Source: Bacillus thuringiensis
GTDB lineage: Bacteria > Bacillota > Bacilli > Bacillales > Bacillaceae_G
Direction of reading: 5' to 3'
NCBI RefSeq assembly: GCF_001182785.1
Contig: NZ_CP012099.1
Coordinates: 5,228,527-5,292,526, forward strand
Length of the DNA stretch: 64,000 nt
The position numbers and the translations under genes are program-made. Positions 35,871 through 46,974 of the stretch are shown here, in pieces (position 1 is the stretch's first letter; every line of letters begins with the position of its first letter). The notes beneath the pieces were generated by a model. That model made no database searches, was not told where the DNA came from, and saw only the letters and a list, made by a program, of their open reading frames with translations.

Positions 35871-36004
35871 TTATCCACAAAACTTATCCACATATCCACA
35901 AATACTACCCACATATTGTGTGGGAATCTGTGTTCGATACAACATATGTCGCCTCATTTTGACAAAATTCACATGTTTTTTTCTCTTTTTCTGAGTTATC
36001 CACA
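35871..36004. promoter_or_regulatory. DnaA-box cluster upstream of rlmH
   Basis: Three perfect TTATCCACA boxes (35871-35879, 35884-35892, 35996-36004) and one single-mismatch box (ATATCCACA, 35892-35900) lie on the plus strand within 134 bases. They cover the end of the CxxH/CxxC gene and the rlmH leader. As I recall, B. subtilis DnaA binds a cluster at the same gene (yydA). Confidence 0.75.
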
Positions 36005-36090
36005 TTGTTGATAACCGGCGCAACTTCACACTCATCCACAATAATATCTAATGCTAATTCAACATGTTCTAAACAACAAGGTAAATTCAT
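35905..36090 (-). CDS. CxxH/CxxC protein (BA_5709 family)
   Basis: 61 residues from the ATG at 36090, which has GAGGTG 6 bases upstream; an in-frame GTG at 36099 is also possible. CCLEH supplies the CxxH motif and CEFC the CxxC motif, a probable small zinc-binding site. NTDSHTIC adds a further Cys. This small family is known only from position and motif; its function is unknown. It sits between yyxA and rlmH, as in other Bacillus genomes. Confidence 0.82.
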   Translation of the reverse strand: MNLPCCLEHVELALDIIVDECEVAPVINNVDNSEKEKKTCEFCQNEATYVVSNTDSHTICG

Positions 36091-36115
36091 TTTCTTCACC
36101 TCACTTTTCTACAAT

Positions 36116-36147
36116 AGAAAACAGGAGGTAGGCCCTCCTGTTTTTAA
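36116..36147 (-). terminator. Terminator after yyxA (end of the wal operon)
   Basis: AAAACAGGAGG pairs with CCTCCTGTTTT, overlapping the yyxA stop codon; minus-strand T residues follow. Confidence 0.85.
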
Positions 36148-37322
36148 TACTTTTGAATGCCTAATTTCACTGTTGTTGTTACTCTTTTTGTACCACGATA
36201 AAACGTAAGAGTCATTTTATCATTAATTTCCTTATCATATAAGGCCGTGCGGAATCCAATAATATCACGAATCGGTTTTCCATCTACTGCCACAATAACA
36301 TCATGTTCTCTTAAACCAGCATCCGCGCCTGGCGAAGGACTTTTCACATCCAAAATACAAACTCCTTCTGTTACAGTACCTGGCAAATGTAATGTTTTTG
36401 ACCAATAATAGTTTGGAATTTCATTTAATGACCTAAGTTCAATCCCAACATACGGTCTTCTTACTTTCCCATACTTCTCAAGCTCATTCATAATTGGAAC
36501 AGCCCTAGTCACCGGAATAGCAAGTCCGATTCCTTCTACTTCTTTTGCAGCAATTTTCATTGAATTAATACCAATTAATTGTCCTGCTGCATTTACAAGC
36601 GCACCGCCACTATTCCCCGGATTAATCGCCGCATCTGTTTGTAACACTTCTACTTGCCAATCATAATGTCCATCTTGATCTAAATCTACGGGGACAATAC
36701 GTTCATTAGCTGAAATAATACCCTGCGTAACAGTTCCCGAAAATTGCAGTCCAAGTGGATTTCCAATCGCAATGACTGGCTCTCCTCTGCGAACAGTATT
36801 AGAATCGCCAATTTCAATTATTTTTTTCACATGCTTTGCATCTATTTCTAATACAGCTAAATCTGTGACTACATCGGTTCCTAATACTTTTCCAGGAACC
36901 TTCTTACCGTCACTTAGACTTACTTCAATACGATTCGCTCCAGCTACAACATGATTATTCGTTACAATATAAGCTTGACCATCTGTCTTTTTATAAATTA
37001 CTCCTGATCCTGTACCAGCCTCTGAATCTGCCTCTGAAAAGTTATCTCGTTGAATGTTAATAACACCCACAACAGCTTCAGATGCACGATCAACAGCATC
37101 TACAAAGCTAATCTGTTTAATTCCTTGAGCTTCGGCCATCATATTACTTCCACTTGCTTCAGCTTGCGGAAGCGTATCAGCAGAATTTGAAAATAAAGGG
37201 GCTCCAAACGCAAATAAAGAAGCCCCTACAATTGTTCCCGCTATACTAGAAAGAACTATACCTTTATGCTTCTTTTTTCCTGCACGTTTCATACGATAAT
37301 TTTCTTCATCAATAAAGGACAT
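36144..37322 (-). CDS. yyxA: HtrA-like membrane-anchored serine protease YyxA (HtrC)
   Basis: 392 residues. A cytoplasmic basic segment (RMKRAGKKKHK) precedes one membrane helix at about 21-42. The trypsin-like domain has His124 (TNNHVVAG), Asp154 (VTDLAVLEID) and Ser238 (INPGNSGGAL). A PDZ domain occupies about 295-385 (GVCILDVKSPSPGADAGLREHDVIVAVDG). It is a DegP/HtrA-type quality-control protease facing outside the membrane. It is the last gene of the walRKHIJ cluster, the same order as in B. subtilis. Confidence 0.95.
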   Translation of the reverse strand: MSFIDEENYRMKRAGKKKHKGIVLSSIAGTIVGASLFAFGAPLFSNSADTLPQAEASGSNMMAEAQGIKQISFVDAVDRASEAVVGVINIQRDNFSEADSEAGTGSGVIYKKTDGQAYIVTNNHVVAGANRIEVSLSDGKKVPGKVLGTDVVTDLAVLEIDAKHVKKIIEIGDSNTVRRGEPVIAIGNPLGLQFSGTVTQGIISANERIVPVDLDQDGHYDWQVEVLQTDAAINPGNSGGALVNAAGQLIGINSMKIAAKEVEGIGLAIPVTRAVPIMNELEKYGKVRRPYVGIELRSLNEIPNYYWSKTLHLPGTVTEGVCILDVKSPSPGADAGLREHDVIVAVDGKPIRDIIGFRTALYDKEINDKMTLTFYRGTKRVTTTVKLGIQKY

Positions 37323-37385
37323 ATTTGTTCACCCATCTTCCTGAAAACAACTATATTCATCTTTATTGTTTACTAAAATGAAGAA

Positions 37386-38180
37386 TTATACGTATTGAAT
37401 TTTTGTAGGCATTTTTGGATCTGTATCGTGAATTTCAAAGGATTCACCCACTCCAAATCCTTTTTCCTCTAGTACTTGTGATACTGACATACGGGCTAGT
37501 TCTTTCATGTTATTATCTAAGCTTAAATGGGCTAAATAAATATGCTTTGTCTCATCTGTAATTACATCTGCCATTGCTAATGCAGCATCCTCATTACAAA
37601 CATGTCCAACGTCGCTTAAAATACGTCGTTTAATGCTCCATGGGTAACGTCCCATACGAAGCATTTCCACATCATGATTACTTTCAAATACGAAAGCATT
37701 AGCTCCCTTAATAACGCCCTTCATACGGTCGCTTACGTATCCCGTATCTGTAATAAGCGCTAATTTCCTATTATTATTATGGAAAGCATAAAACATCGGT
37801 TCTGCCGCATCATGAGAAACTCCAAATGATTCGACTTCAATATCACCAAATGTTTTCACATCCCCAACTGAGAAAATGAATTTTTGCTCAGTTGGGATAT
37901 TTCCTATTAAATGTTCCATTGCATTCCATGTTTTCTCATTCGCATAAATGGGTAAATCATATTTTCGCGCCAATACACCTAACCCTTTAATATGATCACT
38001 ATGCTCATGTGTTACAAGAATACCTGATACATCATTTATATTCAGTTCTGCTTGTTTAAATAAAGCCTCTGTCGCTTTACCACTTAAACCTGCATCGACT
38101 AGTAATTTTTTTTCATCGGTTCCTACGTATAGCATATTTCCTGTACTTCCACTTGCAAGTACGCTAAAATGCAACCCCAT
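37386..38180 (-). CDS. walJ: WalJ (YycJ) metallo-beta-lactamase-fold nuclease
   Basis: 264 residues. [21 protein letters not shown] is the HxHxDH metal motif of the metallo-beta-lactamase fold, with [14 protein letters not shown] and LAHLSLDNN supplying later ligands. B. subtilis WalJ/YycJ is an exonuclease-like protein linked to coordinating division and replication. It overlaps walI by 17 bases, so translation is coupled. Confidence 0.95.
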   Translation of the reverse strand: MGLHFSVLASGSTGNMLYVGTDEKKLLVDAGLSGKATEALFKQAELNINDVSGILVTHEHSDHIKGLGVLARKYDLPIYANEKTWNAMEHLIGNIPTEQKFIFSVGDVKTFGDIEVESFGVSHDAAEPMFYAFHNNNRKLALITDTGYVSDRMKGVIKGANAFVFESNHDVEMLRMGRYPWSIKRRILSDVGHVCNEDAALAMADVITDETKHIYLAHLSLDNNMKELARMSVSQVLEEKGFGVGESFEIHDTDPKMPTKIQYV

Positions 38181-39006
38181 TATTTCTCACTCCAGTATGT
38201 TCATCAACCACTTGATTTTCCTTTTCCCCTAATTCCATAACTTGTCCTTCAATTGCATTCACAAAGAAGTCCTGCTTCTGCTCCGTTTTTAAATTCCATG
38301 TTGGAGCAAGTACTTGGTTATTAGAAGTAGATGCGGTAAGAGTGGCATAACCAATTTGCGCTTCTTTAACATGTGTATTTCCATGAATTTTATTTTTTAA
38401 ATATAAATTTTCTAAAGCTGTTTGAGCCGTAATAATTTCTTGCTCTTTCGTTTTTTCACCTTCGCCCATTTCTTTTAAATCAGTTAGCATTGTCTGCGTA
38501 TATGAAACAAGTTCATTTTTTTCATTTAATTCCACAACAATCATCGCCTGATTATTATAGAAAATAGGCTTATCTTTATATTTTTGGAAGAAATAAATTT
38601 TAGAGTCTTTCACCGCTCCAAATTCATACTTTTGTCCATCCAATACATAGTTCTTCAAAAATTCATTATACTTATCTTTTGATAATGATTTCGTATTTAA
38701 AAAAGGCTCTTTTAGCTTACTTTCTATCTTGTACATATTTTGTATATGCGCCGTTTGATTTTTCAAAGATTGTATATCATCTTCTTTAAAGGCTTTATTT
38801 TCCGCTCTAATAAATGACTCTTTTTTCGGTTCCTTAGGGATATTCCCTATAGTAATTTTGTTTGCTTTTAATTCTTGATCTATCTTTGTTTCTGCAATAA
38901 GCTCCAATTGATTACTATCTTGCTTTTGAATGAATTGAAAAATGAGAAAGAGGTCCAAAACAAAAAAGGTCACAATAAATATGGTTTTAATTCGATCCCA
39001 ATCCAT
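38164..39006 (-). CDS. walI: WalI (YycI) regulator of WalK
   Basis: 280 residues. It has one N-terminal membrane helix ([21 protein letters not shown], residues 6-25) and an extracytoplasmic domain rich in Lys and Gln. With WalH it forms a membrane complex that restrains WalK activity. It overlaps walH by 20 bases and walJ by 17. The [17 protein letters not shown] YycI repeat region is recognisable near residues 185-200 ([15 protein letters not shown]). Confidence 0.93.
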   Translation of the reverse strand: MDWDRIKTIFIVTFFVLDLFLIFQFIQKQDSNQLELIAETKIDQELKANKITIGNIPKEPKKESFIRAENKAFKEDDIQSLKNQTAHIQNMYKIESKLKEPFLNTKSLSKDKYNEFLKNYVLDGQKYEFGAVKDSKIYFFQKYKDKPIFYNNQAMIVVELNEKNELVSYTQTMLTDLKEMGEGEKTKEQEIITAQTALENLYLKNKIHGNTHVKEAQIGYATLTASTSNNQVLAPTWNLKTEQKQDFFVNAIEGQVMELGEKENQVVDEHTGVRNNGVAF

Positions 39007-40309
39007 TTAGTCCTCCCTCACTCCACTCATAGATTTTCTGTTTACCCGTTTCACCTTCAACAAGCTTTACATACCAAATTGGTTGTAGTCGAACTACTTG
39101 ACCATCTAGTGATAACTTGTATCCAATACCAATATCCTTAATTACTTGTTTCTTTATCTCTGGATTATTTTCTAGGGATGCTATTACAACATGCCCTGAC
39201 GGAAGAGTAACCTTCTGTTCTATGCCTTTAGTATTTAAAGACAGCAACGGTCTTTCATATTCCATTACTTCTTCTGATCCCCATTTTTGTCTCAATTCAG
39301 CTAATCCATCTGTATTGAATACGGAATATCCATCTTCATGTAAGCGAAATACTGTCTCTCCTTTATTCATATAGTCCAAACGATATGAATCCAAACTTCC
39401 ACTGTGACCACTTACGAATTCAAAGCTTTTTTGTAACAGCATTAAATTATCTATCGTTTTCTCAGTTAAGACAGAAGAGTTTTTATAATTTAGCATGTGA
39501 CGATCGTTTTCAATTTCCATGGATCTAATACCATCTGTAAATGTTTCTTTCGATATCTCAGTAATCGGACTTAAATAACGAGGATCACTAAACAGAGCAT
39601 TCTTAAACGTATCAACTGCTAAATTAGATGAAATATATGTTATATTGTTTAACTCTGTCGTTCCATCTGGTAAAAATAACTTTTTCATATCATTGATTTG
39701 ATAATCAAAATAGGGCTTTGCTGATACTATAAATTGATTTTGAGCATTTACAATATCTTTTAAATACACACCACTTAATTTTGCCTCATATATTTTAAAG
39801 TTATCACCATCAGAAACAAAGTTAATTTTAATTTCTTGATCCTTACTCCTAGAAGGATCAAGGAGAATACGATTAAAATGTTTAGGCTTATCTGTACTTT
39901 TCTCTTCCATGTTAAACATGGATTTAACTGCATCAAATGGGATATCGGTAGGGAAAACAAGTTCAATTTTCCCTTCACCATGCACATAGGAAAGGAAATC
40001 CCCCTTAGTGATTGATATCTCTCTAAACTCATGTAGTTCCCCTACTTCCAAGGGCTTATAGATTGATTCTATATCTGCCTCTCTTCTGCTCCCATAATGA
40101 TTTTTATCTTTATGCACGATGATAGAAGTAGGACGGACAACATCGGAAATTTTAGTTTGATTCGTTCCTTCATTCCCTTGTACAAATTTCGCATTCTGCA
40201 TGGATGTAGAATCTGGCACATACGTCCATAGGTTAAAAGTAAGAAATAGACTAATTACAACTAGGTTAATTAAAACTATTGTTTTAAAGTTTTCCATACT
40301 CATTCCCAA
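38987..40309 (-). CDS. walH: WalH (YycH) regulator of WalK
   Basis: 440 residues with one N-terminal helix (TIVLINLVVISLFLTFNLWTY, residues 9-29) and a large external domain. In B. subtilis WalH and WalI contact the WalK membrane helices and keep the kinase inhibited. It overlaps walK by 10 bases. There is no enzymatic motif, as expected. Confidence 0.93.
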   Translation of the reverse strand: MGMSMENFKTIVLINLVVISLFLTFNLWTYVPDSTSMQNAKFVQGNEGTNQTKISDVVRPTSIIVHKDKNHYGSRREADIESIYKPLEVGELHEFREISITKGDFLSYVHGEGKIELVFPTDIPFDAVKSMFNMEEKSTDKPKHFNRILLDPSRSKDQEIKINFVSDGDNFKIYEAKLSGVYLKDIVNAQNQFIVSAKPYFDYQINDMKKLFLPDGTTELNNITYISSNLAVDTFKNALFSDPRYLSPITEISKETFTDGIRSMEIENDRHMLNYKNSSVLTEKTIDNLMLLQKSFEFVSGHSGSLDSYRLDYMNKGETVFRLHEDGYSVFNTDGLAELRQKWGSEEVMEYERPLLSLNTKGIEQKVTLPSGHVVIASLENNPEIKKQVIKDIGIGYKLSLDGQVVRLQPIWYVKLVEGETGKQKIYEWSEGGLNGLGSN

Positions 40310-42141
40310 TCGTCCTCTTCATCCGCTGCCATTGGTAATGTGAAATAAATAGTTGTCCCTTTTCCTTCTTCACTCTTCGCCCAAATAGAGCCACCATGTG
40401 CCTCAATCATTTCTTTTGCAATTGCTAATCCAAGTCCCGTACCACCCATTTGCCTTGAGCGAGCTTTATCTACGCGATAAAAACGTTCAAAGATTTTATC
40501 AACGTTTTCTTTTGGAATACCCATTCCTTGGTCACTTACGCTAATTTCTAATAAATCACCACGATCACGTAAGCGATATGTTACTGTTCCACCTTCTGGT
40601 GAATACTTTAATGCGTTTGAAATAATGTTATACAGCACTTGAGTAATTTTGTCAGTATCCATATCAATAAATCTAGATTTCTTAGAGAAAGATCGTTTGA
40701 AACTTACATTTTGCTCTTTAGACATTTCAAAGCGATCAATAATATTATTAAAGAAATCAGTAAAGTCAACCCATTCTTTCATTAAACGGTGCTCTGTACT
40801 ATCAAGTTTAGATAGCTGTAACAACGCATTTACAAGTCTAATCATTCTTTCTGTTTCTTCTTGTGTAACTGTTAAAAATTGCGGTGCGATATTCGGATCT
40901 TGCCACGCACCGTCCGTAAGTGCTTCTAAGTAACTGCGCATTGTTGTTAATGGCGTTCTTAATTCATGAGAAACGTTTGCCACAAACTCGCGGCGTTCCC
41001 TTTCTATACGCTCCTGCTCAGTTACATCATATAATACGGCAATTAAACCATTTGCTTTCCCTGTTTCTTTTTGAATAACAGAGAAACTAGCACGTAAAAT
41101 ATATGGTTCGTTTCTCGTACTAAAATCTAATAAAACAGAATCTGGCTCTTCATATAAATGATCGAGCGTAAATTCTTCCTGTATCCCTAATACCTCTAAA
41201 ACAGATTGATCGAGCGCTGTTTCACGAGAAACATTTAACATCTTTTCCGCAGGGTCGTTTAGTAAAATAATATCCCCTTTTCGGTCAGTAGCAATTACTC
41301 CATCTGTCATATGTGATAAAACAGATGATAATTTACGCCTTTCACTTTCTGTAGAAGAACGAGCTTGTTGTAATTTTTTTGATAAATTATTGAAGGATAA
41401 TGCAAGTTGTCCAATTTCATCATGGCTATGCACTTTTACTTTTCTCGAATAATTTCCTTTTGCCATTTCAATTGCTTGTCTCCGCATATCTGAAATTGGT
41501 CTTGTAATTGTTTGAGCCAATAAAATTCCAAGTACGGCTGTTACTAATAAGGCAATTACTGTTCCCGTAGCAAAAATTTGATTTATATCCTTCATTTGTT
41601 TATATACATCTTCCATAGATGCAACGATGTATATAACACCAAGCGCATCCTTGCCATTATCATCTAGAATCGGAGTAAGCATAACTTGAACACGATGGCC
41701 TGTACTACCATCCTTCTCAATTTTCACTTCTGGCTTTTTTTGTACTAACACTCGCTGAACAGCTATATCAGTTGATGTTCTATTCACCTTATTCTGCTTT
41801 GACTCATCTGAAATAGCCAGTAACTTTCTATGCGAATCAAATACACTTACCTCTTGTATAACTTTCTTTTGATCAGAGGCAAATTTTCGAATAGAAGTTT
41901 TAATTGTTTCATCTGTTGACTCTGTTTCTGCTTTTGTATAACTTTTTTTAAACTCTTGTTTCAAGTTATATGATAATAAGTTTGTTTGCTGCGTTAAAGA
42001 ATCCCTAAAACCTTGTACTAGGCTCTTCTCTAATTCCCTTACGAAATACACCCCAATAACTTGCATCGCTATTAATATTAATAGCATATATATAAGCACA
42101 AATTTCAAATGAATAGATTGAAAAAAACCAACTTTCTTCAT
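40300..42141 (-). CDS. walK: WalK (YycG) essential cell wall sensor kinase
   Basis: 613 residues, close to B. subtilis WalK. In order: a membrane helix at 13-32, an extracellular PAS-like domain, a second helix at about 185-205, a HAMP linker, a PAS domain (HMTDGVIATDRKGDIILLN), the H-box NVSHELRTPLTTMRSYLEAL with His392, and the ATPase domain (NIISNALKYS, SDQGMGIP, GTGLGLAIAKEM). It controls autolysin and wall-metabolism genes with WalR in response to wall status. It lies 3 bases after walR. Confidence 0.97.
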   Translation of the reverse strand: MKKVGFFQSIHLKFVLIYMLLILIAMQVIGVYFVRELEKSLVQGFRDSLTQQTNLLSYNLKQEFKKSYTKAETESTDETIKTSIRKFASDQKKVIQEVSVFDSHRKLLAISDESKQNKVNRTSTDIAVQRVLVQKKPEVKIEKDGSTGHRVQVMLTPILDDNGKDALGVIYIVASMEDVYKQMKDINQIFATGTVIALLVTAVLGILLAQTITRPISDMRRQAIEMAKGNYSRKVKVHSHDEIGQLALSFNNLSKKLQQARSSTESERRKLSSVLSHMTDGVIATDRKGDIILLNDPAEKMLNVSRETALDQSVLEVLGIQEEFTLDHLYEEPDSVLLDFSTRNEPYILRASFSVIQKETGKANGLIAVLYDVTEQERIERERREFVANVSHELRTPLTTMRSYLEALTDGAWQDPNIAPQFLTVTQEETERMIRLVNALLQLSKLDSTEHRLMKEWVDFTDFFNNIIDRFEMSKEQNVSFKRSFSKKSRFIDMDTDKITQVLYNIISNALKYSPEGGTVTYRLRDRGDLLEISVSDQGMGIPKENVDKIFERFYRVDKARSRQMGGTGLGLAIAKEMIEAHGGSIWAKSEEGKGTTIYFTLPMAADEEDDWE

Positions 42142-42144
42142 ATA

Positions 42145-42852
42145 CTATTCCTGCTCTGGGTCACGCAAGTAATACCCTACTCCACGTCTAGTTACAATTA
42201 AAGTAGGATGGCTTGGATTATCTTCAATTTTTTCACGCAAACGACGTACTGTTACGTCTACTGTGCGCACATCTCCAAAATAGTCATAACCCCAAACTGT
42301 TTGTAATAAATGTTCGCGTGTCATAACTTGTCCTAAATGTTTCGCTAAATAATGTAGCAACTCAAATTCACGATGTGTAAGCTCGATATTTTCCTCGCGC
42401 TTCGTTACACTATATGCATTTGGATTAATAACAATTGGTCCAATAACCATTTCTGTATTTTCTTCTTTTTCTGCAGCACCACCTTGTTGGTGACGGCGTA
42501 AATTCGCCTTCACACGAGCAAGTAATTCTCTCGTGCTAAATGGCTTCGTTACATAATCATCTGCCCCAAGCTCAAGCCCTAATACTTTATCAATCTCAGA
42601 GTCCTTTGCTGTAAGCATAATAATCGGCATTTCTGAACTTTTACGTATTTCACGACAAACCTCTAAGCCATCTTTACCTGGTAGCATAATATCTAATAAA
42701 ACCATATCTGGTTGTTCTTCATTAGCCTTTTCAATTGCTTCATCACCATCATGCGCCATTACTATTTCAAAACCTTCTTTTTCTAGGTTAAACTTCAAAA
42801 TATCTGCAATCGGCTTTTCATCATCAACTACTAAAATTTTCTTTCCCATCAT
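42145..42852 (-). CDS. walR: WalR (YycF) essential cell wall response regulator
   Basis: 235 residues, OmpR family. The receiver domain has DDE at 10-12, the phosphorylated Asp54 ([13 protein letters not shown]) and Lys in [10 protein letters not shown]. The winged-helix domain has [23 protein letters not shown] and [25 protein letters not shown]. It heads the walRKHIJ-yyxA operon and controls wall hydrolases. Two ATG codons are adjacent; the second (42849) aligns with B. subtilis WalR. AAGGAGG is upstream. Confidence 0.98.
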   Translation of the reverse strand: MMGKKILVVDDEKPIADILKFNLEKEGFEIVMAHDGDEAIEKANEEQPDMVLLDIMLPGKDGLEVCREIRKSSEMPIIMLTAKDSEIDKVLGLELGADDYVTKPFSTRELLARVKANLRRHQQGGAAEKEENTEMVIGPIVINPNAYSVTKREENIELTHREFELLHYLAKHLGQVMTREHLLQTVWGYDYFGDVRTVDVTVRRLREKIEDNPSHPTLIVTRRGVGYYLRDPEQE

Positions 42853-43014
42853 CGTCTATTTCCTCCTTATAAAAATATGGTCAATAATCCCTAAACATAT
42901 TGATGTTTACATAGTATGTCCTATATGACCGCATCCTTTGTTTAAGTATTTTCTCCTCTATTCTCATAGACTCATGTATGATCCACTTTTACACGGAATC
43001 CTATACGATCTATA

Positions 43015-43045
43015 GAAAAACCTCTAGCTTCAACTGCTAGAGGCT
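43015..43045 (-). terminator. Second terminator after the tRNA operon
   Basis: CCTCTAGC pairs with GCTAGAGG around a 7-base loop, followed on the minus strand by TTTTTCTATAG. It stands between the tRNA genes and walR. Confidence 0.75.
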
Positions 43046-43094
43046 CCTCGTTCTATTTTAAAATAACTACTCAGTTTTGTAAAATTACATAAAT

Positions 43095-43127
43095 AAAAAG
43101 GATATTAAGTGGGCCCACTTAATATCC
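43095..43127 (-). terminator. Terminator of the tRNA operon (perfect palindrome)
   Basis: A 28-base perfect palindrome (43100-43127; arm GGATATTAAGTGGG) lies 7 bases after tRNA-Phe and is followed on the minus strand by TTTTTATTT. Confidence 0.88.
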
Positions 43128-43133
43128 TGAGAG

Positions 43134-43206
<73 letters not shown>

Positions 43207-43247
43207 AAAACTATATATAAAACCACTAATGGTGGTATAAACAAAAG

Positions 43248-43323
43248 TGGCGGTCCCGACCGGGGTCGAACCGGCGATCTCCTGCGTGACAGGCAGGCAT
43301 GTTAACCACTACACCACGGGACC
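43248..43323 (-). tRNA. tRNA-Asp (GTC)
   Basis: Acceptor stem GGTCCCG/CGGGACC, anticodon loop CTGTCAC (GTC), T-arm GGTTCGACCCC and discriminator G. The CCA end is encoded. Confidence 0.97.
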
Positions 43324-43344
43324 AAAAATAAACAAAAAAAAACA

Positions 43345-43416
43345 TGACCCGTACGGGATTCGAACCCGTGTTACCGCCGTGAAAGGGCGGTGTCTTAACC
43401 ACTTGACCAACGGGCC
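43345..43416 (-). tRNA. tRNA-Glu (TTC)
   Basis: A 72-base cloverleaf: acceptor stem GGCCCGT/ACGGGTC with one G-T wobble, anticodon loop CTTTCAC (TTC) and T-arm GGTTCGAATCC. CCA is not encoded. Confidence 0.97.
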
Positions 43417-43429
43417 ACGAAAAATAAAA

Positions 43430-43505
43430 TGGTGAGCCATGAAGGATTCGAACCTTCGACCCTCTGATTAAAAGTCAGATGCTCTACCAACTGAGCTAAT
43501 GGCTC
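43430..43505 (-). tRNA. tRNA-Lys (TTT)
   Basis: Acceptor stem GAGCCAT/ATGGCTC, D-arm GCTCAGTTGGTAGAGC, anticodon loop CTTTTAA (TTT) and T-arm GGTTCGAATCC. CCA is encoded. It is the first gene of the operon. Confidence 0.97.
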
Positions 43506-43543
43506 ATACTCACCAACGTCATATTTTCGTGACGACAAGATGT

Positions 43544-43573
43544 ATCATAACATGTATTCTGTATTTTTCGCAA
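43544..43573 (-). promoter_or_regulatory. Promoter of the tRNA operon
   Basis: On the minus strand TTGCGA (-35), an 18-base spacer and TATGAT (-10, with an extended TG element) lie about 40 bases before tRNA-Lys. Confidence 0.6.
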
Positions 43574-43601
43574 CACTTTTTTTCATTTTTTTATAAAAGA
43601 T

Positions 43602-43635
43602 AAGAAAAAACTCATGCGGACATGAGTTTTTTCTT
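43602..43635 (-). terminator. Terminator of purA
   Basis: AAGAAAAAACTCATG pairs perfectly with CATGAGTTTTTTCTT around loop CGGA, just after the purA stop. Confidence 0.92.
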
Positions 43636-43645
43636 AAAATATCAA

Positions 43646-45058
<1,413 letters not shown>

Positions 45059-45096
45059 TTATATTTTCACCTTATGAAAGCCTTATCTTTATCCCA

Positions 45097-45142
45097 TAAA
45101 AAAAGAAACACATTTTATTATAAGAAATGTGTTTCTTTTTTA
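45097..45142 (-). terminator. Terminator of the replicative helicase gene
   Basis: AAAAAAGAAACACATTT pairs perfectly with AAATGTGTTTCTTTTTT, just after the stop codon. Confidence 0.9.
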
Positions 45143-45150
45143 TACTGCCT

Positions 45151-46500
45151 TTATGCCCCATCTTCAAAGCGTCGTTCTAAATTGACGAATTTATTAAATT
45201 CTTTAACAAACGCGAGCTCTACTGAACCTACCGGACCATTACGTTGTTTTGCAATGATAATTTCAATCGTATTTTTATTTTCCGTTTCACGGTCATAGTA
45301 ATCTTCACGATATAGGAAAGCTACAATATCAGCATCCTGCTCAATACTTCCAGATTCACGAATATCAGACATCATCGGGCGTTTATCCTGACGAGATTCT
45401 ACACCACGAGATAACTGTGATAAGGCAATAACAGGCACTTGCAATTCACGTGCAATCCCTTTTAAAGTACGAGAAATCTCAGATACTTCCTGCTGACGGT
45501 TCTCACCTGATTTCCCACTTCCTTGAATAAGCTGTAAGTAGTCAATTAAAACCATGCCAAGACCTTGTTCTTGCTTTAGTCTACGACATTTTGCTCGAAT
45601 CTCATTTACCTTAATTCCCGGTGTATCATCAATATATATACCGGCATTTGAAAGACTACCCATCGCCATTGTTAATTTCGCCCAATCATCAGAAGTTAAT
45701 GACCCGGTACGAAGTCTTTGCGCATCGATATTTCCTTCTGCACAAAGCATACGCATAACAAGTTGATCGGAGCCCATCTCCAAACTAAAAATCGCTACAT
45801 TTTCATCCGTTTTCGTCGCTACGTTTTGTGCGATATTTAATGAAAATGCAGTTTTCCCCACTGACGGACGTGCTGCTACGATGATTAAATCATTTCGCTG
45901 GAAACCTGCCGTCATCTTATCTAATTCAGTAAATCCGGTTGGTATCCCAGTAACTTCACCTTTTTGATTATGCAAAAGTTCAATTTTATCATAAGCATCT
46001 ACAAGAACATCTTTAATATTTTGAAATGCTTTTGCATTTGTTTGATGGGATACTTCTAATATTTTTTTCTCGGCCTCATTTAAAAGGCCGTCCACGTCAT
46101 CTTCTCTCTCATATCCATCCGAGACAATATGAGTCGCTGTTCGAATTAAACGACGTAAAAGTGCCTTTTCAGCGATGATACGTGCATAATATTCAACGTT
46201 AGCAGCTGTTGGAACAACTTCTGCTAACTCTGCTAAATAAGACACTCCACCAACTTCTTCTAGTAATCCTTGATCAGCCATCGCTGATGTCATTATTACT
46301 AAGTCGATCGGTTCTCCTTTATCAGATAACCCAAGCATGACCTCAAAAATCTTTTGATGTTTCGTTCGATAGAATGAATCAGGTACCAATAACTCCGATG
46401 CTGACGTTAACGCATCTTGATCAATTAATATGGCCCCTAAAACCGCCTGCTCGGCCTCTATATTATGCGGAGGGGTACGATCAGCAAGTACATCACTCAT
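45151..46500 (-). CDS. dnaB: Replicative DNA helicase DnaB (DnaC in B. subtilis naming)
   Basis: 449 residues. The N-terminal helical domain (PHNIEAEQAVLGAILID) binds primase. The RecA-like domain has VAARPSVGKTAFSLNIAQNVA (Walker A, about residue 205), IFSLEMGSDQLVMRM, LVIDYLQL-type Walker B (MVLIDYLQLI) and ALSQLSRGVESR. It is the ring helicase that unwinds the replication fork. The ATG at 46500 has GGAGG 7 bases upstream; the in-frame TTG at 46506 is less likely. It is downstream of rplI, as in other Bacillus. Confidence 0.97.
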   Translation of the reverse strand: MSDVLADRTPPHNIEAEQAVLGAILIDQDALTSASELLVPDSFYRTKHQKIFEVMLGLSDKGEPIDLVIMTSAMADQGLLEEVGGVSYLAELAEVVPTAANVEYYARIIAEKALLRRLIRTATHIVSDGYEREDDVDGLLNEAEKKILEVSHQTNAKAFQNIKDVLVDAYDKIELLHNQKGEVTGIPTGFTELDKMTAGFQRNDLIIVAARPSVGKTAFSLNIAQNVATKTDENVAIFSLEMGSDQLVMRMLCAEGNIDAQRLRTGSLTSDDWAKLTMAMGSLSNAGIYIDDTPGIKVNEIRAKCRRLKQEQGLGMVLIDYLQLIQGSGKSGENRQQEVSEISRTLKGIARELQVPVIALSQLSRGVESRQDKRPMMSDIRESGSIEQDADIVAFLYREDYYDRETENKNTIEIIIAKQRNGPVGSVELAFVKEFNKFVNLERRFEDGA

Positions 46501-46527
46501 ACGCAATCCTCCTTGCTTAATTTATTT

Positions 46528-46974
46528 TTATTGTTCACTAACATGAACTTTTACTGTCGCTGTTACTTGCGGATGCAATTTCACTGTTACATTTGTGTAG
46601 CCTAATGCACGAATTGCATCATCCATTTCAAATTTACGTTTATCAAGTTTAATTTTATGTGATTTTTGCATCGCATCTACGATTTGTTTGCTCGTAATAG
46701 AACCGAATAAACGGCCACCTTCTCCAGATTTCGCCTTTACTTCTACAGTTAATTTCTCTAATGTTTCTTTCAGCTCTTTTGCATTCTCAACTTCTGCTGC
46801 TGCATCTTTTTCTTCTTTACGCTTTTGAGCTTCTAAAGTTTTCATACTGCTATTTGTTGCTTCAGCAGCCAATCCTTGTTTTAGTAAGAAGTTATTTGCA
46901 TAGCCATCTGGTACGTTTTTTACTTCTCCTTTTTTACCTTTACCTTTTACGTCTTTTAGAAAAATTACTTTCAT
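46528..46974 (-). CDS. rplI: 50S ribosomal protein L9
   Basis: 148 residues. [21 protein letters not shown] and [14 protein letters not shown] form the conserved N-terminal rRNA-binding domain; a long helix (about 40-75) joins the C-terminal domain ending [11 protein letters not shown]. It binds 23S rRNA at the base of L1. Its start overlaps the gdpP stop (ATGA), so it is translationally coupled to gdpP. Confidence 0.98.
   Translation of the reverse strand: MKVIFLKDVKGKGKKGEVKNVPDGYANNFLLKQGLAAEATNSSMKTLEAQKRKEEKDAAAEVENAKELKETLEKLTVEVKAKSGEGGRLFGSITSKQIVDAMQKSHKIKLDKRKFEMDDAIRALGYTNVTVKLHPQVTATVKVHVSEQ

Noticed and set aside
43247..43435. Open frame of 62 codons on the plus strand across tRNA-Asp and tRNA-Glu
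   Set aside because: It is antisense tRNA sequence (T-arm complement reads as TGVEPA-like peptide), a well-known false gene pattern.
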